Origin: Drosophila miranda
Lineage: Eukaryota; Arthropoda; Insecta; Diptera; Drosophilidae
Assembly: GCF_003369915.1 (NCBI RefSeq)
Contig: NC_046674.1
Coordinates: forward strand, 10,788,001-10,852,000
Direction of reading: 5' to 3'
Length of the DNA: 64,000 bases
Part shown: positions 1 through 10,863 of the stretch, in pieces
Position numbering within the stretch: the first letter of the stretch is position 1
Layout of the letters: each line of letters opens with the position of its first letter
Made by a program: the position numbers and the translations under genes
The notes under the pieces: generated by a model
Databases searched by the model: none
What the model saw: the letters and a program-made list of their open reading frames with translations, nothing else
What the model was told of the DNA's origin: nothing

Positions 1-3000
1 GCGGCAGCGGCAGCGGCAGCAACATTGTGTGACAACTTCAAGTTCCTTGAGCCCACATACAGACTATAGACTGCTCTTTGGAGCAGACTCCGTCTCCAAC
101 TTCGTCTTGGTCTCCATCTCCATCACCATCTCCGTCGCCGTCGCCATCTCCGTCTTTGTCTCCTTCTTGGTCACGCACTGACCATAAAGCCAAAAGCAAA
201 CCCATTCGAACCAAGCCAAAAGCCAAAAGAAACCGAACCGAACCGCACCGAACCGAACCGATCCAAAGTCAGGTGGTGGCCAAATGCAACCGCTGCTGCA
301 AAAGCCAATGAAGATTTATGGCCAGATCCAAAAGCAGAGAGCGAGTGCCAGAGTGCCAGAGTGCCAGAGCGGTGGAGCGGGAGAGCGAGCGACGACTCTT
401 TTGCTTGAGCAAAACATGTCATTTTTATTTTATTGCCCAAAAATGGTTACAAATGCAGGGGCTCGAGAGCCCCAGAGCCGCAGAGCCGCAGCCACAATAA
501 CTCTTTTTCGTATTTCGGATTCTGCCGAGATTTGTGCGTGACCAAAGTTATGGCCAGAGTGTGGACGGAATGGGATAGTATGGTACGGTATGGGATGGGA
601 TGGGATGGGAGTGGGATTCCGCCATCGGATCGGGCAATGCGGATTCGCAGCAGAAATATGTGGAAAGCAGCGGTGAAAAGTCTCGTCTCGTCTCGTCTCC
701 ACAAAAGCGGAGGAGATGCGTCCGCAGCAAGGTCGTTAGTGTTAGGCATGGAGCCAGGGGATTACCGCATTCGACAGCAGCAAGAGCAGCGGTTCGTCGC
801 AGCAGATCCTCAGATCCCTTCCCAGAGATCTGTTTATTCTTTCTCCTCTTTCTTTTCTTTTCTTTGGATAATTAACATTTTCCATACGAATGTATTTTGT
901 TTTTTCGTCGGTGCGGTACGTGAGAAAATGTTGAAATCCGAAAGAACTCAAGAACTGCGTGGGCCTCTTCTCTCTCTCACCAGGGGGCAGGTGTCCATTG
1001 TAGGGAAGGAAAGGTAGGGGAAGGGAAGGGAGCATTGAAATGCATTCAACGAACGAAACTGCGAAACTCCAGAGATGATTATCTACCCCCCACCCTCCTC
1101 CCGGTTTGCTACTGTTTTCGGGAGTGGAATTTAAACGAGAACATAAAACGATTTGTTTTCCTGAGATACGATACACATCTTCCTTCTCCTCCTCCTCCGT
1201 GTCCGCGGACACTCGAAGAATCTGGTATTATTACTCCTTGACGTGTGGGGAATACAACAACATTCGTGCATATCTTTCGAATATCAAAAGGCAATTAAAT
1301 GAGGGAGCAGCCCCCTGGCGGATGGCCCAAACCCAAGCCCATGGAGTGCCCCAAATTTGTCATAAATATACACAAATGTACACAAATCTCGTGATATATG
1401 CCCCGGAAAAGTTGCCCATTTGGGTCGCACACACAAATAGGAAATTTTCGCCAGAAAGAAAAGACAGGACAGGACAGCCAAAAAATATGGGTCACTGGGA
1501 AAAACCAAGCCCACAAAAACAAAACATAGAAATTAAAGGAAAGGAAAGGAAACCAAAACCAAACCAAACCCCCTGCTGGGCTTGGTTCGGTTCTTCTTGG
1601 AGATTGGTTGTGCAATTGCCGAACCCAAGAGCCCAAGAACCCAAGAACACAAGAACCCAAGAGAACCACTTTTCAGGTGGTCAAGTCTTTGATGATCTGG
1701 AGTTCTGCTTGTGGTACGGCACTTCAAATGGCATTCAGCTGTCCATTCAGCTGCTCTGATTCCCCCGATAAGATATGAGATAAAAGATAGAAGAGCGAAT
1801 GCCGAATGTTGATATGCTTTTAACGAAATCCATCCCGCAGTTTGTACAGCCTCAGCTGTTCTCTATCGCACCGCACCGCACCGCATCGTATCCCTTTTTC
1901 TTTTATTATTTTTTTGGCATTTTGTTGACTCGTGTTACGCGTCAATTGGCACTTCAATGGTTAGGGAAAACAAAAGGGAAACAGAACTCAGGCAACCCGA
2001 TACGGGATGGGATGGAGGGGATGGGATGGGGAACTGCAGCCACAGCCGCAGCCATCGCCACGAGTGTCCACTTCAGGTAGCATTCTTCTTCATTTATTTG
2101 TTCCTCTGTTCCCCTTTCTATAGATCGATCCGATCCGATCCTCCCGTTTAGAGGGGTTACTTCCTGGCGTAACGGTTTGCTTAATTAGGAATCGATTCAT
2201 TTCGCTGGGCTGCAGCGGTAGGCGTGTCTTCCCTTTTCCCTCTGCGGTGGTACGTGCCACGCTTAGACGAATAATTTCACATATGCCGCAATAATAATAT
2301 TTCATCATTCGACGGCAACATATGGCCGCAGATCGCATCCCCTAGGCCTCGGGGAGGGTTGGGTTAGGGTATCGCCTTGGCATATATTCAGGAACTTAAC
2401 GTTAACGTTAACGTTGATGTTGTATTAGTTTTCCAATTTGGATTATGTGACTTTATTGTAATGCATTATACGCCGAAAGAGATTAACTTTTTGTCCTCTA
2501 GTCCTCGGGTATTCTGTTGCGCTAATCCTTTTTTTTATGGCAAATCAATATGGTTGAAAAAGTAATTTGTTGAAGGGGTGTCGTGCTTGATGTACATATA
2601 ATTGGATGGCATTCATTCACTCGTTCTATTATATGTAGTTCTATCATATTTGAGGCATGCATGGAAGAACAATAGTTCTTTCATTTCCCATTATCCCTTT
2701 CATAGTCATACTTTTCTATTACCATGATTCTCCATTAATTATTCCCTGCACTGGTCTTCTATATGGTATGGCGGGGGGTCCTTTGGTCCTTTACCTTGAC
2801 ACTGAACCGCCTTGAACTGCAATCGACAGAGGAAATGTCCTTCCCTTCCTTTCCCCTTTTTTCTATCCAGCGCGCATGCGCCACTAAATTCCCATTTTGA
2901 AAATTTCCCCACTTGGACGACGACTCCGTTTACAACACTCTTTGGGGGCTGCAGTCGCAGTCGGGAAAGCCATCTGTACAGCGACGTTTTTTATACGCCG

Positions 3001-3356
3001 GAGTTTTTCCTTTTTTTTTACAGCTTTTTATATTAGTGCATTTTTGCAATAATTGAGAAACAATATGTGATACTCAGACAGCAGGTGAGGCGGGAACCGA
3101 ACCCCCAGAACCACAACCACAACCACACCCACACTCACACCGACAACCAGAAACAGCACCACTTCCCTCGTGGTAGACGGTGGTTCATTCACAGGTTCAC
3201 TCGCCAGACAGGCAGCAAAGAAAATCGATAGGCCACGGGTGTGGGTTGTAGAATGGAACTCGACCAGTAGTACTCGTAGTAATAGTAATAGTATTAGTGG
3301 CATAGCCACCCATGGAACAGCGACTAATCTTTGTGTGCTCTCTGGTTTCTCTTCAG
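1..3356. other. Non-coding: intron/5' region of p130CAS with simple repeats
   Basis: I see no convincing coding exon here. Open frames are short, low-complexity and not bounded by good splice sites. The stretch holds simple repeats: Cys/Ser-type CCATCTC/GTCGCC runs near 105-165, AACCGAACCG near 235-262, GGGAT runs near 585-615 and 1995-2030, GTTAAC runs near 2398-2414, and CACAACC runs near 3110-3130. Because the p130CAS exon starts at a splice acceptor (3355-3356) and lacks an SH3 domain, this is most simply its upstream intron, with the SH3-coding exons lying left of the window. Confidence 0.6.
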
Positions 3357-5219
3357 GTTATTACACCGCAGAGACACGGTGATGTCTACATCTACAACTG
3401 CTCGCCCACATCGTTGCCTGGAGCCGGAACAGGAGTCCGCATATCGCACCAGCAGATCTACAGTAACCAAAGCATCTACCAGAACCTCTCCATGATGTCA
3501 GCTGCCCAGCAGAATCAGAACGGTGGCAGTGGCAGTGGCTGTGGCAGTGAGTTCGAGACGTACGACATACCCAAGCCTGCCACGCCCGTGCCGCTGAACT
3601 ACGACAGTCCCAAGGGGGGACACCCGAGGACACCCACATCGATCTCCGGGCTGGGAGCGCGCTTCGAGTCTCTGAAGAGCGTGGCCGCCTCCATCGAGGA
3701 GGAGTCGTACGATGTGCCGCGACCGCTCAACAACAGCAGCCTTCTGCAGCAGCAGATGACGCCGAGCAGCTCGGCCTCCTCCCTGCTGACCAGCGACAGC
3801 CTGTCTCTCAGCTTCTCTAGCTCGAACCGCTCCTCGCTGGCCAACATGCCCGACTACGACATCCCGCGCCGCAATCCGCTGCCTGTGCGTCGCACACCCC
3901 TTCAGCCGAGTGGCCTGACCTACGACTTCCCCCTGCCGCCGCTGCAGGAGCAGGACCAGCGCCTGACCAGTGCCCAGAGCAACGGCAGCAGCAGTCCGGC
4001 CGTTGCCAAGGAGCTGCCTCTGGAGCTGGGCTCCGCCCTCGAGACGCTGGCCAAGCTGCAGTCCCAGACCACGACGGCCATCACACGGCTGCTCAGCTTC
4101 GTGGTCCCCGATTGGCGTACCCGTAGCAAGCTGGAGCCGGCCGTCATGGAGCTAAAGCTAGCGGCACTCCGCCTACGCACGGCCCTGCACGATTTGGCCG
4201 AATTCGGGGAGGGAGCCCTTGGCAATGCCACGCGCTCGGAGGACCGGAATTTGGCGTTGAAGCTGCGGCCCCTGGTCCGGGCCCTGCGGGACGCTAACAA
4301 GCTGATACACGACTCCAGCGAGGCCCTGGATGCCCAGGGCGGCTGGTCCGTGGATGTGCTGGCGCGAAGCGACGAGAAGCATGGCTGCCGGCCGCCAGAT
4401 TCGCTTGACCAGCTGATGGCCTGCGCCCAGACCCTCACCGAGGACGTTCGCTCTACCACCAGCTTCATCCAAGGAAATGCATCGCTGCTGTTCAAGCGTC
4501 AGCTGCCCTCGGAACAGAATGGAGGCAACGGAGCTCCGCCGTCGTCCGGCGATGGATGCAGTCGAGGCAGCGCCGAGTGGCTTGAGGACTACGACTACGT
4601 GGCCTTCGAGTCAAAGGATGCAGCAGCCAAGAAGAACCAATCGTTGCGCGAGGCCATTCCCGTCGGCCTAAAGTCGCAGTTCGACACGGTGATCCGGACC
4701 GCCGAGAGTACGGCCATGGGAACGACGGGCGGCGTGAGCTCAGTGCCCACTACACCCACGGCACCCACACCCTGCAAGTCGCCGGAGATGACAGACAAGG
4801 ACAAGAAGCTGGTGCGCTACTACGCCCAGCAGATCTCCACGCACATGGGCAACCTAATGCAGGCGATCGACTCCTTCCTGGAGACCGTGGAGAAGAACCA
4901 GCCGCCCAAGTTCTTCATTGCGTACGGGAAATTCGTGGTGGTCAGTGCCCATAACCTGGTGACCATCGGCGACAACGTGCATCGCAACATTTCGAAGGAG
5001 GCGCTGCGCGAGAAGATCCTCCACTGCACTAACGGCCTCTCCGATGCCCTGAAGACCTGTGTCCTCAAGTCGAAAAAGGCGGCGGCCCACTTCCCCAGCG
5101 GCAGCGCCGTGCAGGAGATGGTCGACTCGGTGGTGCACATCAATACTTTGGCCAGGGAGCTCAAGACGGTGATGCTGCAGGCGGTAAATTTGTCAACGGC
5201 AGCCGGCGTGGGAGCTTGA
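3357..5219 (+). CDS. p130CAS: p130CAS (BCAR1/NEDD9-type adaptor), large 3' coding exon, partial at 5'
   Basis: This is the final coding exon of a Crk-associated-substrate adaptor, which links Src/FAK and integrin signalling to Crk at adhesion sites. The exon opens after a TTTCTCTTCAG acceptor in phase 0 and runs 620 codons to TGA at 5217. It encodes a substrate region with Tyr-x-x-Pro sites (codons at 3561, 3600, 3708, 3855 and 3921: YDIP, YDSP, YDVP, YDIP, YDFP), which are Crk SH2 docking motifs once phosphorylated. A helical Ser-rich bundle follows, with LEDYDYVAF near 4585 matching the Src-binding YDYV motif of the family. The C-terminal helical domain (about 4790-5215) is FAT-like. The N-terminal SH3 domain is not in this exon and must lie upstream. 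An ATG at 3312 is in frame but precedes the acceptor, so it is not the start. Confidence 0.9.
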   Translation, partial: VITPQRHGDVYIYNCSPTSLPGAGTGVRISHQQIYSNQSIYQNLSMMSAAQQNQNGGSGSGCGSEFETYDIPKPATPVPLNYDSPKGGHPRTPTSISGLGARFESLKSVAASIEEESYDVPRPLNNSSLLQQQMTPSSSASSLLTSDSLSLSFSSSNRSSLANMPDYDIPRRNPLPVRRTPLQPSGLTYDFPLPPLQEQDQRLTSAQSNGSSSPAVAKELPLELGSALETLAKLQSQTTTAITRLLSFVVPDWRTRSKLEPAVMELKLAALRLRTALHDLAEFGEGALGNATRSEDRNLALKLRPLVRALRDANKLIHDSSEALDAQGGWSVDVLARSDEKHGCRPPDSLDQLMACAQTLTEDVRSTTSFIQGNASLLFKRQLPSEQNGGNGAPPSSGDGCSRGSAEWLEDYDYVAFESKDAAAKKNQSLREAIPVGLKSQFDTVIRTAESTAMGTTGGVSSVPTTPTAPTPCKSPEMTDKDKKLVRYYAQQISTHMGNLMQAIDSFLETVEKNQPPKFFIAYGKFVVVSAHNLVTIGDNVHRNISKEALREKILHCTNGLSDALKTCVLKSKKAAAHFPSGSAVQEMVDSVVHINTLARELKTVMLQAVNLSTAAGVGA

Positions 5220-6957
5220 AGAACCGGATCGTCCGCCATCACGGCACAGTATTACGAACTGGTGAAGCTTCACAGTAGCGCTGCCCTGTCCGATCAGTGT
5301 CTAGCGATCGCGTAGACTTGCGGCAGCAGAGTCTTCCAGCCTGACAGCGCAATGTTCCTTAACGCTTCGTCTATGCATTATTCCCCCCTGCACAACCATC
5401 GAGATGCATCTAGAGATGCAAGTACATCTGAAATTGGCATATCCCCAGCAGACAGAGGCGTCGTCTGTCGCTTTTATTTTGCATTGTGATATTTTTGAGC
5501 AAAACATCTGAAAATGCACAGCACCCCAGCAGCAGCCAGCAGCAGACAGCAGCAGCCAGCAGCAGCAACAGCCCTACGATCGCACGATCTCCGCATGAAC
5601 CCGATTAAAACTATATACGATTTAGATCCTATTTTTAAATAACCATCAGAGTCAGTCGCCTAGTTTTAGTTTCGATTCTGTACATAGTGTTTTTTTTTCA
5701 TTTTAGCATAAGACTTTTTTTTTTAGATGTCCATCTTGCTAGCCGTAGCCCTAGCCCATCATCCTCCAGCATCAGCATCAGCCCCGCCCCGCTCAAACCC
5801 CACGCCATGCGCACAAACAATGTTGTATCAGTGAAGCATTTCAGCGTAGAATACTATTACTATACTATATATTGTATACTCTAGAGATAGTCGTACCACA
5901 TTATATGTACACATTTACTATATACGTATACATACATACAACACCTAGGCATGTAGGCATATACAACAAGTACATACATAGTCAAAATCTGAAAGATTTA
6001 CATTCAACATTTTGCATTTGCGCCATGGCAATTTAGTCATCAATATACAAAAATATACACATTAGCAGTAACTACCATTTAAACTGTACGAGCATGTAAC
6101 AATATGGATAATGCCACATGGTATATGCATGTAGTATGAGTGGAACGAAGGACGGTGTCCGGTCCAAGCTTAAACTATGCAAAGGGAATATAAATATATT
6201 AAAACATACACAAAAATTAGTTCTTTTTCATTATTGAGTGGGCATTTTCAAAAGTCCCGCCAACTTCGAGGTACTTCAGGTCCGCCTGCTGTGAGTCCTC
6301 GAGATGGTGCGGGAAATTCAGAAGAACACAGCCGATTTGCTGCAACACCGCGATCGTGTAATAAATTGATTCATCAATCAAAGAAAACCATATTTTTAGT
6401 GTTGAGGATCCTAGCTATCTAGTAATGTTAAATGACATCAAAATCGATAAGAATTCCGATCATGGACCGGTAAAAACAAAAGTGGATAACGGAGGCTTTC
6501 ACACTGGCGCTTCTATGGGACTTATATGAAAAAAAAACGGCCAAACTTGTCAACAAACATACCATTTCCCCTTCAAGTGTCGATTTTGGTAGTTAAATGT
6601 AGTTGATATGTAGCAAATGTGTATTTTTCGTGTAGTTATTATGTAAAGACATTAATTCAGTGTAAATTGTGGTTGACCGCTTTAGCTTAAACCTTATTTA
6701 TGAACAATCCAATAAAGATGAGAACTTAAAATTAACTAGTCTTATAGGAAATTAATTTTTCAAACGGATAAAACTATAAGTTTAGAGCTGAAGATGCTAG
6801 CTAACTTGTAATATTCAATCGAATATCAAACACGAGCAATATGATGGATCTTGAATAAAAATAAGTCGTCAGTATATTTTGGTATATTTATAAGCGTCAG
6901 TCACACTGAACGGTAGTTTTATAAGCCGATTAGAAGTGGAAGAACATCGATGCATCG
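5220..6957 (+). other. p130CAS 3' UTR and intergenic DNA
   Basis: No coding signal is visible. A CAG/CAGCAGC-rich stretch lies at 5520-5572, and AT-rich DNA with ATACATAC runs at 5915-5985. Canonical AATAAA signals occur at about 6711 and 6853, and either could end a long p130CAS 3' UTR. DRE-like ATCGAT motifs at about 6946-6960 mark the next promoter. Confidence 0.5.
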
Positions 6958-7053
6958 ATGGTAGCATGTTTTCTATCGTTTACTATCGTTGAAAGTGGAA
7001 AAACTCAGAAAGTAGATCGTATATTTATTTACGTTTTGTATCTGTCCGAAATT
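6940..7053 (+). promoter_or_regulatory. DRE-like promoter and 5' leader of the orphan Cys-rich gene
   Basis: ATCGATGCATCGATGG at about 6947-6961 and TATCG repeats just downstream resemble DREF-bound housekeeping promoters. The position argues that the ATG at 6958, although in frame, lies in the promoter and that translation starts at 7054. Confidence 0.45.
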
Positions 7054-7961
7054 ATGCCGGAAGTTGTGTGCTGCAGATGTGGAGCACTCCCGCATAGTTT
7101 GCCATATTGCATTGGCGGCACCGGAAGAGAATACCATTGCTTCTGCTGTCTAAAGCCGCCACCGCAGAAGTGCATATATTGCAATGCTTGGCGGGATATA
7201 GACCTGACCATGACGCATACTGGCTGTGTCTCGGGACACTTTCATGTTTTTATCTGTACCGAGCCCTGGCCGCCGTTTCCAACCGAAATAGACAACATTC
7301 CCGCCGCACGAGGTCATCCTCCAGAGCACCTGATGCCACTATCCTTTGCGGAGGGGGTGCCAGCGTCGACCTTAGATGCTGAATACAATGCTGAAAGCTT
7401 TGCATCGGAGCAAGAGGAAACGATTGTTCTTGACGACGAGGCGGAAGTGCCCTCCGATAGCGAGTGGGATATAAAACCCCAACAAAAACCCTTACAAGAG
7501 CCAAGTTGGTATTCCGTCCAGCAGATAAAGCAGTGGATCCACTGCATACGGTGCAACAAAGTACGGACGTCAAATGCTGGGTGGATTAAACATGCCCAAA
7601 AGTGCGCGCAAGATCCACAAAGGAAAGAAAAGAAATTCTTCATCTACAATCATATCAAAGGATGGTGCAACTACCAGGTGCTGGACAGTCGCTGGGACAT
7701 TCACAGCGGCCCTAAAAACGGCACTTGCCGCATCTGCCGTGATGCGTGAGTCGATGGAAGTCACAACCTTTTAAATTAATAAACTAACCAATCTCTTCGC
7801 TTTTTAGACGGGAAATTGGCGTTCCCCTGCCCTACATGCCAAAGCAACCGTTAAGACCAAACGAGCGAAAGCTGGCCGCGCAGAGATTGCGCAATCGACG
7901 CATGAGAAAGATGCGCCGGATGACACGCCTCTACAGTCCCCCACGCAATCCAGAAACATAA
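7054..7961 (+). CDS. Orphan Cys-rich putative zinc-binding protein (two exons)
   Basis: I do not recognise this gene. Exons 7054-7745 and 7808-7961 join in frame (GC|A, GTGAGT donor, TTTTTAG acceptor) to give 281 residues. The N-terminus (residues 4-60) is dense in Cys: CCRCG, a Tyr-His-Cys-Phe-Cys-Cys stretch, CIYC, then Cys and His near residues 53-60, suggesting a zinc-binding RING- or treble-clef-like fold. The middle is acidic (EEETIVLDDEAE). A second module, HCIRCNKVR...WIKHAQKC, has Cys-x2-Cys-x12-His-x4-Cys spacing, and CRIC follows. The C-terminal exon is strongly basic (RNRRMRKMRRMTR), consistent with nucleic-acid binding or nuclear localisation. It is convergent with the SUMF1 gene, with only 120 bp between the stop codons. 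The function is unknown; only zinc binding is inferred. Confidence 0.75.
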
Positions 7962-8081
7962 AAAGACACGATGGCTTATCCTTAATACGTAAGATAGTTT
8001 AAGACAAGACCACAAATGTAAGTATACTTTAAAACTGTACAAAAGATCCAAAGAACGATGTATGCTGTGTACCATGCCGCC

Positions 8082-9172
8082 TCACGCATCCTTGGCACAT
8101 CGAAAACCCAGATTTCCGGCTGAGCTGTCTTCGGTGTTTTGCGAACGAGCCGCACAGCGGTAGCGAAAGCAGTACGACTTGTGGCACAAGTAGGAGCCGC
8201 CCTTCTTGACGCGATTCGGACTCTCGCTAACGTCGCTCGTGTCCCACAAATCCGCAGTCCATTCCCAGACATTACCCACCATGTTGTAGAGGTCGTACAC
8301 ATTCTGGCGGTATCTGTCCACGGGGCAGGTGCCCTCGTATCCATCGTCAGCCGTGTTGCCATCGGGAAAGTCGCCCTGCCAAATGTTCAGCCAGTGCTGA
8401 TCCTTGGGCATCAGCTTATTGCCCCAGGGGAAGAGTTTGCGTTGCTTGCCGCCTCGGCAGGCCGCCTCCCACTCTGCTTCGCTGGGCAAACGCTTTCCGG
8501 CCCAGGTACAGTAGGCAACAGCATCGCGCCAGGACACATGCACCACGGGATGCTGCTCGAGACCTATGCACAAATGGAAACAGATGTCAAGATGGCTCAA
8601 AGGCAATATTTAAAGACATCACCGCTTAGGCTGCTGTCGACGCCGTTGGGATTTCGCCAGCCTACTCCACTGACCTTGTACCACCAGGGTGCACTGGCCA
8701 CGCGGAAGTCCTCGAGTCGCTTCTGCTCTGCCGCACTGAGCAGGGTTTTGAAGAGAAAACTGTCGCCAAACCGTTCCGCTTCCGTCGTGTATTTGGTGGC
8801 CGACACAAACTCTTCAAACTTCGCATTGGACACCTCGTGCTTGTCCAAGTAAAAGTCCTTCAGTTTCACCAACCGCTCGGGCGACTCCCGATCTGCTTGG
8901 AAGTGCGGGCTGTCGGTGCCAATGTGTACGCTGCCACCGGGGATCAGGGACATGCCCTCGATCTCGGGCTCCACCTCAACGTCAGCATAGTAGTCGCGAT
9001 AGTGCTTGTTCGTATTTCGAGCCTGTCGTTGGCACACTTGATCCGACTCTTCCACGACAGTCGCATCCCTCTCCAGCTTGTTGCAGCCGCAATCGCCATT
9101 CGTCCCATAAACGAAAATGATCAAAATTATCCAATTACCATGGAATGTTAATGTTTTCATTTTGATTTTCAT
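8082..9172 (-). CDS. Sumf1: Sulfatase-modifying factor 1 (formylglycine-generating enzyme)
   Basis: FGE oxidises the active-site cysteine of sulfatases to formylglycine in the endoplasmic reticulum. There are two exons, 8623-9172 and 8082-8563 (minus strand), joined across a 59-bp intron (AGCG|GTGATG ... GCATAG|GTCTC), giving 343 residues. A hydrophobic N-terminus (WIILIIFVY, residues 14-22) is a plausible signal peptide; a second in-frame Met at 9160 is an alternative start. The FGE-sulfatase core contains [41 protein letters not shown] and the C-terminal [19 protein letters not shown]. That last motif holds the two catalytic cysteines (LCHKSYC), as in human SUMF1. TATCGATA at 9181-9188 lies just upstream. 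Downstream it converges with the Cys-rich gene. Confidence 0.93.
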
Positions 9173-9680
9173 TTCGACTATATCGATACGCAGTCGATAT
9201 TTGTGAACTATCGATTAAGAAAAGCATCTATCCCTGGTATCTAAGTATCTAACTTTAAGCGAATAACGGAATTGGCCATAGATGAAATCAATTCAATTTT
9301 TTTTTTTCTAGTCAAGTGTTTAATCGTTGTGTAATTACATAAATAAGTATGTGAACGATCGCAAAGGATGGCGGTAAATAAAGACAATTTTGGCACATGG
9401 TCGTGTGTTGTAAATGAACAATTGCCACAGAGAAATCCGCTGCGGCAGCACGTCGAAATTAGTTGATGATTTTTAGATTATTTAATTACAAGAAACAGAT
9501 AAGTCGTATTATATAAACACGGTTGAAAGTAACTAAATCGCCAAACAAAAAAAAGGTAAGTCGTAAGTCTCAACACATTGGAAACAGTACACACAAGTTA
9601 AATTGTAGGTTTAAATTAGTTTATGGCGCAATTTGTTGTTAACAAGAACTATGAATGTGTGTGTGTGTTTGTGTGTGCTG
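9173..9680. promoter_or_regulatory. Sumf1 upstream region with DRE motifs; arrestin gene 3' flank
   Basis: TATCGATA at 9181-9188 and further TCGATA/ATCGAT motifs to about 9216 sit right before the Sumf1 start and suit a DREF-type housekeeping promoter. The remainder is AT-rich and would contain the 3' UTR of the arrestin-domain gene, which is transcribed in the same direction. Confidence 0.5.
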
Positions 9681-10863
9681 CTATGCTTCACTTGGTTTCT
9701 CGTGCATCCATGGCCGAAATATGGGCAACGTTGAGGGGTAATGCGTATGCGTGTCCGGCTTTAGCACCGATTCTGGCCACGTGTTGGCATTGGCTGCATC
9801 GCCGGAGTTGTTCCGGAATGGATAGGTCGCCAGTACAATGGGCAGCTGCAGCTTGATTTCCTTCTCCATCGACTTGGGCTCGATCACAAAGAACACATCG
9901 TAGGATATTTTGATCAAGTGACAGCCGTGCAAATTGGTCGGCGGCAGCGGCGGTACATACAAGCTCTCGTTGTGCCACTCATCCTTCCCACCCGGACGTA
10001 TCTTTCCGCGCACCAGGACGGCCAGCTCCCGCTTCTCCGTCTGCAGCACCTTGCCGCGCGCCAAGTACTCGATTGTCTGAAAGGAAAGGATTGTCCGAGG
10101 AATCAATGCCTGCTGAGCACTGCAGCGTCAAACTGTGGATCTTACCTCTGTGAGGGACGCCTTGGTGCGCTTAATGGACACATTGCTGTAGTTCGAGATG
10201 AACGCTGTGACCAGAATGTTCTCCCCGGGCACATAGCCACCGCGATCCAGGGACACTCGGCACTTGATCTGACCTCCGCCCACGCAGACGACGCCGAGCT
10301 TGTGCTCCACCTCGCAGGTGAACGGTTGCTGTGCGGAAGGATACGGATACGGATGCCAAGGAACTGCGTGAGTATTATAATCTCTGAATATAGCAAGAGC
10401 TACTCACTGCCAAAATCGGTTTCTCCAGGTTCAGGTCGATGGGGTTCATCACTATAAACACCTGGTGGTTCTTGTGTATGATGCCGTTGTTTTCGCGCAG
10501 CGCCGCCTTACAGTAGAACTGAATCCAGCCGTAGCGGCCCAGGAACGTCGATGGCAGGCCTAAGGGCAGGCCTAGCTTGAAAGGGAAGCTGTGTATTCCC
10601 GGCGAGAGTATGGCCGGACCTCCCTGGTCCACATCGCCGAGCAGTCGCATGCGGAAGTCAATGTAGTTCTCCTTGTCATACGTCCGCTCCTGGCGTCGGC
10701 CGTTGCGCACCACGCCCTCCCCCACCACATGGAAGTGCAGTCCCAGCGCCGGCGTCTCATCCTGCAGCTCGATGAGCACACGTCCGGACAAGAACTGGCC
10801 GGGAAAGTACAGCAGAGAAGTGTTGTCGAAGATGATCAGGAATTTAAGTAGTTTGCGCGGCAT
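9681..10863 (-). CDS. Alpha-arrestin (arrestin domain-containing protein)
   Basis: Alpha-arrestins act as trafficking adaptors, often recruiting ubiquitin ligases to membrane cargo. Three exons are read on the minus strand: 10408-10863, 10146-10328 and 9681-10076, all phase 0 (donors GCA|GTGAGT and GAG|GTAAGA; acceptors GCACAG and TTTCAG), giving 344 residues. Exon 1 encodes the arrestin N-domain, with FPGQFLSGRVLIEL and the SFPFKLGLPLGLPSTFLGRYG signature. Exons 2 and 3 encode the C-domain, with a PGENILVTAFISNYSNVSI strand pair, LVRGK, and YVPPLPPTNLHGC leading to IKISYDVFFVIEP. I see no PPxY motif in the short C-terminal tail, unlike the ARRDC1/3 type. I cannot tell which fly paralogue it is. 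Confidence 0.88.

Noticed and set aside
433..1759. Open frames of 194 and 217 codons upstream of p130CAS
   Set aside because: Low-complexity translations from purine or CT repeats, no domain, and not bounded by splice sites consistent with a gene.
6958..7053. Upstream in-frame ATG extending the Cys-rich gene
   Set aside because: It overlaps the DRE-like promoter motif, and the extension has no family-like features; start at 7054 preferred.
8139..8852. 237-codon plus-strand frame
   Set aside because: Antisense to Sumf1 and crosses its intron without splice signals.
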